Source: an uncultured archaeon (GTDB lineage: Archaea; Halobacteriota; Methanosarcinia; Methanosarcinales; Methanoperedenaceae). Taken from it: DNA of 64,000 nt. The stretch lies in assembly GCA_902386135.1 (NCBI GenBank), contig CABMIB010000081.1:1-64000 (forward strand), given 5' to 3'. The notes below the pieces were generated by a model that saw nothing but the letters and a program-made list of their open reading frames with translations, had not been told where the DNA came from and did not search any database. The position numbers and the translations under genes were made by a program. Shown piece by piece: positions 26,942 to 35,037 of the stretch. How positions within the stretch are numbered: the first letter of the stretch is position 1; every line of letters begins with the position of its first letter.

Positions 26942-27213
26942 TGGCAATAGCAAAGCTTCTGGCAGTATATACGGCCGGCGGGAGGGAAGGTGAAAAGAGG
27001 GATATCAATGAACATCGGCTGTCATCGTCTCAACAGTAACGGAAAAAAGCAAGAAACCTTAAAACTTGATGCAAGAGTGAAAGTGGATTACATGCAGAAA
27101 TTAAAAAGTTTACATAATTGAAGGAATATTAAACAACACTTCTTCGGAATATAAAACAGTCCTCTTAACAGAAGAATTGAACAATATCATGGAGTTAAGA
27201 GAGCAATCTGGGT
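26942..27213. other. Short intergenic stretch, no gene seen
   Basis: These 272 bases hold no supported gene. They include only short frames and AT-rich sequence before a coupled small ORF. Confidence 0.5.
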
Positions 27214-27357
27214 ATGATCATATTTAAGCCGAAAGTTTATGGGTTGGGTAGAATGGGCACCGAAGGATTTGTAATAGGAGAAACAGAATTGATAATTTTT
27301 GCAATATTGATTATAATTTTTGTTTATCTAGTGTGGAAATATTCGAGATTGAAATAA
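27214..27357 (+). CDS. Small single-TM protein coupled to the next gene
   Basis: A 47-residue frame holds one hydrophobic segment (ELIIFAILIIIFVYLVWKY) near its C-terminus, ending SRLK. Its TAA stop shares a base with the ATG of the following gene (TAATG at 27355-27359), an arrangement typical of translational coupling. An internal ATG at 27253 would give a 34-residue version. I do not recognise the protein. Coupling and hydrophobicity are the only support. Confidence 0.4.
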   Translation: MIIFKPKVYGLGRMGTEGFVIGETELIIFAILIIIFVYLVWKYSRLK

Positions 27358-27815
27358 TGAAAATAAATGAATTAATAAAACATATGAAAAGGAAAAAATT
27401 AATTATAGGCATCATAATATTAATAACCGTCTTGCTGATAGTAAAGGAAATTATTGATTATCTCCCTTATTTCATCGGAGGAGCACCTTTACCAGTTTTT
27501 GGCATATCTAATTTCGATTCAGAAAACCATAGTGTAAATGTTCAAATTTTTGATTCAAATAATAGATCTCTTTTCGACAAAACCTATGAATTAGGGGATT
27601 CGCGATCAGAAGCCTACACGGCACAATATCCTGAAAAAGGATGGAAAGATGTTCACGAAAAAGATAGGTTATTTCCAAAAGGGACTTACACATTTATAGT
27701 GACAATGAATACTAATGTTAGTAAGACACAACAAATAAAAATGGAGGACGACAGGCTTGCCTCTATCAGAATAGAAAACAATGGAAATATAGTTATAGAA
27801 AACCCAATTTCGTAA
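27357..27815 (+). CDS. Membrane-anchored paralogue 1
   Basis: The 152-residue protein has an N-terminal basic stretch and TM anchor (KLIIGIIILITVLLIVKEI) and an outside domain with GISNFDSENHSVNVQIFDSN and KDRLFPKGTYTFIVT. This is a single Ig-like beta-sandwich pattern. It is clearly paralogous to the gene at 27901: both share 'NHSVN.Q.FDSNN', 'KTYELG' and 'KDRLFPKG.YTFI'. Just after its stop, in another frame, lies a sequence resembling a PGF-CTERM tail, so an ancestral longer form may have been cell-surface-sorted. Function unknown. Confidence 0.7.
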   Translation: MKINELIKHMKRKKLIIGIIILITVLLIVKEIIDYLPYFIGGAPLPVFGISNFDSENHSVNVQIFDSNNRSLFDKTYELGDSRSEAYTAQYPEKGWKDVHEKDRLFPKGTYTFIVTMNTNVSKTQQIKMEDDRLASIRIENNGNIVIENPIS

Positions 27816-27892
27816 AGACATCTGGATTTGAGATAGTTTCGGTAATAATAACACTTTCAGCAGAATATGTATTGGGGAGAAAGAGAAGGTGA
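27812..27892 (+). pseudogene. Out-of-frame PGF-CTERM-like tail remnant
   Basis: In the frame set by 27812, the sequence after the preceding gene reads TSGFEIVSVIITLSAEYV then LGRKRR and a TGA at 27890-27892. This mirrors the genuine tail of the S-layer protein at 28991-30955 (TPGFEVVLSITTILAVYI then AGRKMK). The match in spacing, hydrophobic stretch and basic end is strong, but it is out of frame with the gene before it. I infer a frameshift that cut off the sorting signal. Confidence 0.55.
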
Positions 27893-27900
27893 AAGAAAAT

Positions 27901-28344
27901 ATGACAAGAAAAAAATTAATTATAGGTATAATAGTATTGATAGCTGCCGTGCTGATACTAAAAGAAGTTGTTGCATATTGGCCTTATTTCATGGTGGGCA
28001 CTCCTCTTGGAGTTTTTGAAATAAGTAACAGGGATTCAACAAACCATAGCGTGAATATTCAAGTATTTGATTCAAACAATAAATTTCTTCTTAATAAAAC
28101 CTACGAATTAGGACATTCACAACCAGGACAATGGGTACCTGAACAATTCATACAATACCCTGAAAATGGATGGAAAAGTGTGCATGACAAAGATAGATTA
28201 TTTCCAAAAGGAAATTACACATTTATAATAACATTAGATAATAATACTGCCCAGACTTTTCAAGAAGAAATAGACACATGGAAGGCAGCTCATATTGATA
28301 TAGACAACAACGGAAATCTGAGCGTAGGAGCAGTAGTATCATAA
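27901..28344 (+). CDS. Membrane-anchored paralogue 2
   Basis: The 147-residue protein has a TM anchor (KLIIGIIVLIAAVLILKEV) and the same outside domain as its neighbour (FEISNRDSTNHSVNIQVFD, KDRLFPKGNYTFIITLDNN), with a slightly longer loop (GQWVPEQFIQYP). I take the ATG at 27901, with AAGGTG upstream; a GTG four codons earlier is also possible. It has no C-terminal sorting tail. A signal peptidase gene follows after three bases, so the two are probably on one transcript. The two paralogues arose by tandem duplication. Confidence 0.7.
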   Translation: MTRKKLIIGIIVLIAAVLILKEVVAYWPYFMVGTPLGVFEISNRDSTNHSVNIQVFDSNNKFLLNKTYELGHSQPGQWVPEQFIQYPENGWKSVHDKDRLFPKGNYTFIITLDNNTAQTFQEEIDTWKAAHIDIDNNGNLSVGAVVS

Positions 28345-28347
28345 GAT

Positions 28348-28941
28348 ATGAAAGTGATAATTATGGAACTGAGAGAAAGAATTAAATATTTCAAAGAAAG
28401 TGATAATTTCTGGATAGGGCTTTTGCGGGATTTCCTATCTGTTCTTATAGTTCTTGTGATGATTTCATCGCTCTTCTACATCACAATGGGACGATTTTCA
28501 CCTATGGTCGCTGTGGAGAGCGGCAGCATGATGCCTCATATGCAGATCGGGGATTACATATTTATTCAAAATGTTGATCGCGCGAAAATAATCACATATG
28601 ATGTAGGAAAAGAAATGGGTTATTCATCTTTTGATGAATATGGCGATGTCATTCTATACAAACCGCTCGGAAAAGATAGTATAACACCAATTATCCACCG
28701 TGCCATGTATTACGTTGAAAAGGGGGAGGCTATGTGGTCAGGGGGTCCTTCGGCGCCGCATTCGGGTTATATTACAAAGGGAGATAACTCGAAGACCAAT
28801 CCATCATACGACCAGCAGGGAAGCATCAGCTATATGCAGCCCGTGAAAAAAGAGTGGGTCATAGGAGTGGCTCGATTCGACCGCATACCATTGCTGGGGT
28901 GCGCTTCACTGGCTTCACGCGGGATTTTCACGTGCTTTTAG
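28348..28941 (+). CDS. Signal peptidase I, archaeal type
   Basis: The 197-residue membrane protease cleaves signal peptides from exported proteins (family S26B). The catalytic Ser is in VESGSMMPHMQIGDYIF; the His that replaces the bacterial Lys is in PIIHRAMYYV; the Asp is in GYITKGDNSKTNP. One TM segment (LLRDFLSVLIVLVMISSLFY) precedes the catalytic domain. The region after the active site ends with a hydrophobic, Cys-containing tail rather than a clear second TM. Its place inside a block of exported-protein genes suggests a dedicated peptidase, since a housekeeping copy is usually located elsewhere. An in-frame ATG five codons downstream is an alternative start. Confidence 0.9.
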   Translation: MKVIIMELRERIKYFKESDNFWIGLLRDFLSVLIVLVMISSLFYITMGRFSPMVAVESGSMMPHMQIGDYIFIQNVDRAKIITYDVGKEMGYSSFDEYGDVILYKPLGKDSITPIIHRAMYYVEKGEAMWSGGPSAPHSGYITKGDNSKTNPSYDQQGSISYMQPVKKEWVIGVARFDRIPLLGCASLASRGIFTCF

Positions 28942-28990
28942 AACTGGTGACTACAGAAGAGTTAGAAAAAGGTAAACAGGAGGAGAATAT

Positions 28991-30955
28991 ATGGATAAAG
29001 GATCAGGATTTGCGTTGGTGCCGATATTTGTAATTGTGTTTCTGGCATGCGCCGCCCAGGCAGCCGCACCAGTCAGCCCCCCTGAATCCCGCTTTGTGTG
29101 GGAGCCCGGAGAAAACCAGACATTCACATGGACGACAGCAAACTTTGACGGATTCTATTACGATGCGCAAAGCAGAGCAGGCAAAGAATCCCTTACCATA
29201 ATGCTTGATAACATAAAAGACAGGTCTATACCAAAAGACGGTATAGTATATTCTACAACGGTTGAAACAGTCACAGCCCGATACAGTCCGTTCGGAGAAT
29301 ATTCAGTTATTGGATTATTGGGAGAAAAATACCTGGCGGGATATCCGGAAGGTAAGAGCAATATTACAGTTAAAAGCGGGATAAACCTCAACCAGCTCCA
29401 TAGCATACTGATTGATGACGATGCCAGTTATTCCCTGACTATGGGAAGCAACCTGACCCTGAGTGAGGGTTATGTCCTTGAAATAACAGAGGTGAATATA
29501 ACTGGCGCTTCAGTGATTCTTTCACTAAAAAAAGATGAAATTAAGGTAGATACAGGCACAAGGAAAGTAGAAGCTGGGAAAAATTATATTTATAAGGCGC
29601 AGGGATTGCCGATCATTGCTGTCCATATTGACTCTGTTTTTCAAGGAAAAGAAAACGCCTCGGTCACAATAAATGGTATTTTCCAGGTATCGCAATACGA
29701 AACGCTGGTCAGGAAAGGAGATAATCCTTTTGGAGTTATGTGGGTGACTAATATATCCGATAATGGTATTACAATGAAAAATGCAGCTGGTATCGTGGAA
29801 TTGAAGCCCGGACAAATTATCGATATTGGCGAAATCAATATGGGCGAATTAAAATTGAAAGTGGCGGATTCGAATACTCTCAGGATTCATTTATATCAAT
29901 ATTGGCTCAATGAAAAAAGTGAACACAGAGGAGCTACAGGTTCAAACAACCTTGCCGCATGGGACGGTTTAAACTATGCAGGGTTCTTGTACGATGCAGA
30001 TTCAGGTAATTATTCAGAGTTGCTTGCGATAACAAATTTAACAGGCAGGAAAATACCCGAAGGCGGTCTCACATATACAAGTTACAGGCTGAGGAAGGTG
30101 CCTTACGCTATTACTAAAATAAAAGGCATAAAATCCGCAGGAACGGACGAGTCGTATGTCACATTCAGACTGGGCGGGAAAAAATATACTGCAAGAAACA
30201 ACGGGTTTGCAGAATTATTGATAGCGCATGGTGACAGTATATCTGAAAAAAAGATACTTGTTGGGAGGCCACCATGGTTTGAAGGGGAGTTGGCACATGG
30301 ACGGCCGTTACCATGGGAACCTGGAATGGACACATGGGAACTGGGCGAAGGATACGCCCTGACGGTTAAGTCCATTGATATAGTGTCTAATCCAAGAAAA
30401 GCACGGCTGGTACTCAGCAAGAATGGCGTTGAACTTGATGATGTATGGTTGTCAAGTGAAAATGCTTATAGATATTTCCAGCCGGGAGAAACCCGAACTC
30501 CGAAACTCATCACATACCTTGATGCCGTTTTTGCAGGCGCCTCGGTCGATGCGATACAGCTGCGATACACCTGGTTCGTGTCGGATAACGTCACTCAAAT
30601 TAAAAAGGGCGACTGGTTGGGTGTATTCAATGTCACTGTAATGGAGCCAGATCGGAGAGAATTAAAGAACAGGGAACCGATCGAACTCAAAGCCGGAAGC
30701 AGCGTAAACCTGTTCGGGAATCTCAGCTTTTTTGTGGAGAATTCGGATGAACTCAGGTTCTATCCGACTAATATGGTAATACCGGATGAGGTTACCGAAA
30801 ATTCTGTTTCGAATCCCTCTGATTTGACCACTCCTGTTATGATTACTCCATTTGTGACTAACCCGGGCAGGACAGAAAATACCCCTGGATTTGAGGTAGT
30901 TCTTTCAATCACGACAATCCTGGCAGTGTATATCGCCGGACGGAAGATGAAGTAA
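28991..30955 (+). CDS. Tandem S-layer-domain protein with PGF-CTERM tail
   Basis: The 654-residue protein has a signal peptide (VPIFVIVFLACAAQAAA) and two copies of the Methanosarcina-type S-layer domain. Copy one runs from ~residue 33 (WTTANFDGFYYDAQSRAG) and copy two from ~residue 315 (AWDGLNYAGFLYDADSGN); both hold the 'L..I..L..R.IP..G..Y' motif and later 'GE.Y.L....I'. The C-terminus has TPGFEVVLSITTILAVYI followed by AGRKMK, an archaeosortase-type signal. It is therefore likely a structural surface-layer protein anchored to lipid after cleavage. AGGAGGA lies 6 bases before the ATG. A lipoprotein gene follows after 14 bases. Confidence 0.87.
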   Translation: MDKGSGFALVPIFVIVFLACAAQAAAPVSPPESRFVWEPGENQTFTWTTANFDGFYYDAQSRAGKESLTIMLDNIKDRSIPKDGIVYSTTVETVTARYSPFGEYSVIGLLGEKYLAGYPEGKSNITVKSGINLNQLHSILIDDDASYSLTMGSNLTLSEGYVLEITEVNITGASVILSLKKDEIKVDTGTRKVEAGKNYIYKAQGLPIIAVHIDSVFQGKENASVTINGIFQVSQYETLVRKGDNPFGVMWVTNISDNGITMKNAAGIVELKPGQIIDIGEINMGELKLKVADSNTLRIHLYQYWLNEKSEHRGATGSNNLAAWDGLNYAGFLYDADSGNYSELLAITNLTGRKIPEGGLTYTSYRLRKVPYAITKIKGIKSAGTDESYVTFRLGGKKYTARNNGFAELLIAHGDSISEKKILVGRPPWFEGELAHGRPLPWEPGMDTWELGEGYALTVKSIDIVSNPRKARLVLSKNGVELDDVWLSSENAYRYFQPGETRTPKLITYLDAVFAGASVDAIQLRYTWFVSDNVTQIKKGDWLGVFNVTVMEPDRRELKNREPIELKAGSSVNLFGNLSFFVENSDELRFYPTNMVIPDEVTENSVSNPSDLTTPVMITPFVTNPGRTENTPGFEVVLSITTILAVYIAGRKMK

Positions 30956-30969
30956 AAAGGAGAAATGAT

Positions 30970-32439
30970 ATGGTATCAAGGAACAAAATTGTAACAACCG
31001 TTATAATATCGCTATCACTATCGGTTTTATTCAGCGGATGTATCGAGGAAAAGAAGATAGTTCAGGCTCCTGGCTCAATACAGAAAGAAGCAGTGGATGT
31101 CTCATCTCAAAATTTAACCCAATCATCAAAAGAAGAAAATATACCTGAAATTAGCATAACTTCTTTCTCAAGCATATACAAGCATGATAATTCAGATAAT
31201 GAAGATATTTATTTATTCAGTTGGGAAAATGTGCCTGGAAACGAAAGTCACGGATTGCTGAATTATCTCAAGAACGATCTCCATATTGACTGGGTGGAAA
31301 ATGCGCAAATCACCAAAGATGGTAAGGAGAATAAAACTATCCGTGTTTTTACTAATGAAAACTCGATAGAGATAATGTTATATAATGAGAGCGTACTCCT
31401 GAAAAGGGATAGAGGTTATGAAAACTACAATTTGTGGGTAAAAGAAGAAAATGGCACACAAAACGTATATAACAAAAAATACGGGAATAAATATGCTATT
31501 TCGGAAAGATATTATGCAGTGTATAATCTTTCAATAAAAAATAATGGGTCAAGTCCCTTATATTTTAAACTGAATGGACTGCGCCTGCATGAGGGTGACC
31601 TGATTTTCAATACTTCGACCCTCGAACCTTTTGACAGTTCAAGTCTATTGGAAGTATTGCAGGACCTCGAAAAAGAAAATAAATTACAGGATGCAACTCT
31701 GCTTCCCCGTCAAAGTTTAAATGGAACAGTGGCTTTTCGCGTTAATTCCCTGTATAATAAATCATTTTTACTGAAGTACGATACAATGGCTGTAACCTCA
31801 GCATCTTTTGAGAAAATCGTCGAAGCCCTCACAGCAGCAGAATATTTCAATTATTCAATAGCACTGGGCATACCTCCATACAACCTTTGTCGCGAAATCA
31901 ATGGAACGAGAGGCTCCAATGAACCGATATTTGATGATTTGAATGAAATCTCATGTGAAACCTGGGCGAACTGGGTGAACAGAAGTATTTTCGAAGTCTA
32001 TAAAAAGTCTGACCCTGAGCGAATGCGAAAGTCGCAGCTTATACCCACGACAGAGATGGTCTATGCATTAAGGGTCATACCTGAAAGGAATATAACAATG
32101 TCTCCTGTTACAAAACGGTTCGATAGGTCACATCTTCTTGTTACCGATGATACAGGAGAGGAAATCATCAATACATCCAGTATTGAAGGAATGGCGGTTC
32201 TTAGCAACCAGACCTATACATTCAGGCCCCGGCTGATGCTAAATTTTCCAGGGATGAATATTTCCAATGCTTCTGTAGTGCAGATTTCATTCAAAGCCAG
32301 TTATATTACCAAGTTCCCTTTTTCGGGGACTATTGGGGAAACCGGTAGATTGAGCTATATTAACCAGGATGTCATATTAGATGATAAATTAAATATAATC
32401 GTGGTAAGATATTATCCCCTTCAATTTCATGCAGGCTGA
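30970..32439 (+). CDS. Lipobox-containing exported protein
   Basis: The 489-residue protein has an N-terminal hydrophobic segment ending in LFSGC (residues ~20-24), a lipobox where the Cys would be lipid-modified after signal removal. The rest is hydrophilic, acidic and rich in Asn, with many N-x-S/T sequons, as expected for a glycosylated surface lipoprotein. A few cysteines occur in the second half (SCETW, NLCREIN). I do not recognise the domain. It follows the S-layer gene by 14 bases with AAAGGAG before the ATG, so it is probably co-transcribed and may be a surface partner. Confidence 0.75.
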   Translation: MVSRNKIVTTVIISLSLSVLFSGCIEEKKIVQAPGSIQKEAVDVSSQNLTQSSKEENIPEISITSFSSIYKHDNSDNEDIYLFSWENVPGNESHGLLNYLKNDLHIDWVENAQITKDGKENKTIRVFTNENSIEIMLYNESVLLKRDRGYENYNLWVKEENGTQNVYNKKYGNKYAISERYYAVYNLSIKNNGSSPLYFKLNGLRLHEGDLIFNTSTLEPFDSSSLLEVLQDLEKENKLQDATLLPRQSLNGTVAFRVNSLYNKSFLLKYDTMAVTSASFEKIVEALTAAEYFNYSIALGIPPYNLCREINGTRGSNEPIFDDLNEISCETWANWVNRSIFEVYKKSDPERMRKSQLIPTTEMVYALRVIPERNITMSPVTKRFDRSHLLVTDDTGEEIINTSSIEGMAVLSNQTYTFRPRLMLNFPGMNISNASVVQISFKASYITKFPFSGTIGETGRLSYINQDVILDDKLNIIVVRYYPLQFHAG

Positions 32440-32487
32440 GGCGGCATGTTTTCCAAATTGGGAGCTGAGTAAAGAAGATAAGAAATC

Positions 32488-32703
32488 GTGAGCGCAAAAT
32501 TGATATTTGTCACCGTGTTTATTTTAGGAATAATAGCCCTATCACTATTATTGCTTGCAGGAAGTGCTGGCGCAGTACCATCCGAAGACTGGAACAGGAC
32601 ATTCAGAGGCGCAGGTAATCCCTCCGCTTACTCAGTCCAGCAGACCGCAGATGGAGGATATTTCATTTCGGGCTCTACCGCCTGTCAGGTCTTGCACATG
32701 TAG
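32488..32703 (+). pseudogene. Truncated secreted beta-propeller gene
   Basis: The 71-residue frame holds a complete signal peptide (IFVTVFILGIIALSLLLLAG) and the first blade of a propeller-type repeat, WNRTFRGAGNPSAYSVQQTA then DGGYFISGSTA. In full-length archaeal relatives that motif repeats many times. Here the frame ends a few residues after the first repeat and no further repeat follows before the convergent malate dehydrogenase gene. I read it as the 5' stump of a deleted gene; the short secreted peptide could still be made. Confidence 0.7.
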
Positions 32704-32754
32704 GTGGGATGAGCATTCAACATTAGCTTCCAGCCATTCATACTTTTGATTATT

Positions 32755-33684
32755 TCAACTTAAAGCATTTACCGAAGCAATCCCTGCCATAACAGCCTCA
32801 GCCGAGCTATCAAGCGCTTTTCTTTCCTCAGCGGTCAGTTTCAGCTCAATGATATCTTCCACCCCGCGCCTCCCGAGCTTAACAGGAACGCCGAGGTAGA
32901 TGTCCTTTTCGCCGTACTCGCCGTTAAGGTAGGCGCATATAGGCATGATGCGCTTCGTATCCTTTACTACCGCCTCCACCATATTCGTCACTGCGGCTGA
33001 AGGCGCATAAAAGGCACTCCCTGTTTTCAGGAGATTAACGATCTCAGCCCCGCCATTGACAGTCCTATCCACAAGGCGCCGGATGGTGTCTTCTGGCATC
33101 AGTTCCGTAACCGGCACACCAGAGACGGTCGTGAACCTCGGTAACGGGACCATCGTATCGCCGTGCCCGCCCAGCACCATCGCACTTATATCCCGCACCG
33201 AGCAGTTAAGTTCCATCGCGATAAAAGAGGCGAACCTTCCCGAATCCAGGACGCCGCTCATGCCGAACACGCGCGCCGGCTCAAAACCTGTGGTCTTCAT
33301 GGTGACGTACGTCATTAAATCAAGCGGGTTGGTGACAGTGATAATTATCGAATCAGGCGCGTATTTTGCGATATTCTGCGAAACCTCCCTGATGATCTTG
33401 GTATTTATTTTTAACAGGTCTTCGCGCGTCATGCCGGGTTTTCTTGCTATTCCCGCTGTGATAACAACAACATCCGAGCCTTCGATATCCTTATAATCGT
33501 TAGTGCCGGTGATATTTGAATCGTATCCGAAAAGAGGTCCAGCTTCCAGAAGGTCAAGGGCTTTTCCCTGGGGCAGCCCCTCTACGATATCTGTCAAAAC
33601 AACGTCCCCAAGTTCTTTCTCAGCTATCCTCTGCGCGGCTGTAGCGCCGACTGCGCCGGCGCCAATGATTGTGATTTTCGTCAT
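32755..33684 (-). CDS. mdh: Malate dehydrogenase
   Basis: The ~309-residue NAD(P)-dependent enzyme interconverts malate and oxaloacetate. It begins MTKITIIGAGAVGATAAQ (Rossmann GxGxxG), has the substrate loop ITAGIARKPGMTREDLL whose first Arg favours malate over lactate, VTNPLDLMTYV, GMSGVLDSGRFASFIA and the catalytic His in LGGHGDTMVPLPR. The length is normal for the LDH-like MDH group. I choose the ATG at 33684 because GGTGG directly precedes it; the GTG nine bases upstream is that ribosome site. No other carbon-cycle gene is adjacent. Confidence 0.94.
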   Translation of the reverse strand: MTKITIIGAGAVGATAAQRIAEKELGDVVLTDIVEGLPQGKALDLLEAGPLFGYDSNITGTNDYKDIEGSDVVVITAGIARKPGMTREDLLKINTKIIREVSQNIAKYAPDSIIITVTNPLDLMTYVTMKTTGFEPARVFGMSGVLDSGRFASFIAMELNCSVRDISAMVLGGHGDTMVPLPRFTTVSGVPVTELMPEDTIRRLVDRTVNGGAEIVNLLKTGSAFYAPSAAVTNMVEAVVKDTKRIMPICAYLNGEYGEKDIYLGVPVKLGRRGVEDIIELKLTAEERKALDSSAEAVMAGIASVNALS

Positions 33685-33813
33685 AGTTTCCACCTGATTT
33701 TGTGTTATTAGGGGTTCTAAAGATGATAATATTTGTGTTCTGGCACAGTGACTACCTTTAAATCCTTCAAAATCATATTTAACATAAGGGAGTAGAGTGT
33801 TGCTTTATATCAG

Positions 33814-34404
33814 TTGGATGGTGTAATCAGTGTGACAATAGGTGAAAATGCAATAATACCTTTTCATAGACCGGGTTCGAAAGAGAAACTATTCTTTTTA
33901 TCCTCCGGAATAATAGTGAGCATCCCTCTTACGCTCTTTGTGAGTGCATTCTCAAACCATTTTTGCTTCTTACTGCCTGTACTTTATGGCGAAATGTGTG
34001 CAACTGCAATTTTTGCGCCGTTTATTGAGGAGTTCGCGAAAGTTTACCCCCTTTTTTACAGGCACGGAGAAACAGAACGATCAATTTTTACTCTCGGCTT
34101 TCTGGTCGGCCTGGGATTCGGGATAACCGAATTCCTGATATACGTGATAGGGGCAGGAGCACCGATATATATCAGATTACCAGGGATTTTCTTCCACGCA
34201 GCAAGCACATCGATAACATCTTACGGTGTTGCAATAAAAAGGGCTGTGCCGTTTTATCTGGTCGCCGTACTGTTCCATTTATTATATAATTTTTTTACAT
34301 TCCTTGGTCCGCTCTGGCTGATAGGCGGTCCGGTTGCTTTAATAATAGTATACTACCTCTCCTGGTACTTATACGGCAAAACCAGGGAGAGACTGGTGAT
34401 TTAA
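33814..34404 (+). CDS. PrsW-like intramembrane protease
   Basis: The 196-residue polytopic protein carries the PrsW/CAAX-type active-site set: APFIEEFAKVYPL (EE-x-x-K), FGITEFLIYV (second Glu), FFHAASTSITSYG (His) and LFHLLYNFFT (second His). About six hydrophobic segments fit a small intramembrane metalloprotease. In bacteria PrsW cuts the anti-sigma factor RsiW; archaea lack that system, so the substrate here is unknown. The start is uncertain: TTG at 33814 or GTG at 33832. It is divergent from malate dehydrogenase and convergent with the PH-like gene. Confidence 0.8.
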   Translation: MDGVISVTIGENAIIPFHRPGSKEKLFFLSSGIIVSIPLTLFVSAFSNHFCFLLPVLYGEMCATAIFAPFIEEFAKVYPLFYRHGETERSIFTLGFLVGLGFGITEFLIYVIGAGAPIYIRLPGIFFHAASTSITSYGVAIKRAVPFYLVAVLFHLLYNFFTFLGPLWLIGGPVALIIVYYLSWYLYGKTRERLVI

Positions 34405-34455
34405 TGAATAAGCTATTATGCAAACGTCCATGATAATGGTATAACGGTAAATCTT

Positions 34456-35001
34456 TTACAATCCTGGCTGCCTGGTTATCTTCTTCCATGCTTCCACTTT
34501 CCCGTCATCGCCTACCACAACAGCATACCTGTCGTGGTTGGACAGGATAATATTCCATGCACCTGCAAAATGTTTTATTTCATCCACTTTAAGACCGCTG
34601 GATTTTTTTTCCATAAAATCCAGAGCAATTCGCTCTGCTTCTTCTAATGAGATACCTCCTGTCTCTCCTTTCGGAACTTCAACAGGCATCAGAATATCTC
34701 CTTTCTGCAAAGAGTGAATCATATCTATAATTTTTTTTGCTTTTGCTGGCACGGCAAATTCAGAAAAAATGGTACGTTCGCTGTTCTCTTCTACATATTT
34801 TATATCGATACCGGTCCCGAACAAAAAGCTCTTGCTGAATTTCACGTCAATAATATCTTTTATCCGCATCGATTTTGTTCTCTCTCCGAATACCCTGAAC
34901 CCGCGGTCTATAAAAAGGCGGAAGTTCGTTAAAACCAGAACTCCGCCACCTATCCGGGCATAGCCAACAGTGTATTCATCTTTATCCAGTTTTAGTTCCA
35001 T
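34456..35001 (-). CDS. PH-like domain plus PepSY-like domain protein
   Basis: The 181-residue soluble protein has an N-terminal part (residues ~1-105) with GGGVLVLTNFRLFIDRGF and IKDIIDVKFSK, the pattern of short PH/GRAM-like domains, which often bind membranes or proteins. The C-terminal part (~115-175) reads SLEEAERIALDFMEKKSSG and DRYAVVVGDDGKVEAWKKI, like a PepSY-type fold. Both are pattern-based guesses and the function is unknown. It lies 36 bases before the cytochrome gene in map order but would be transcribed after it on the same strand. Confidence 0.6.
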   Translation of the reverse strand: MELKLDKDEYTVGYARIGGGVLVLTNFRLFIDRGFRVFGERTKSMRIKDIIDVKFSKSFLFGTGIDIKYVEENSERTIFSEFAVPAKAKKIIDMIHSLQKGDILMPVEVPKGETGGISLEEAERIALDFMEKKSSGLKVDEIKHFAGAWNIILSNHDRYAVVVGDDGKVEAWKKITRQPGL

Positions 35002-35037
35002 GTTCTCATTTTATATCAGGGATATATTTCTTCGCCG

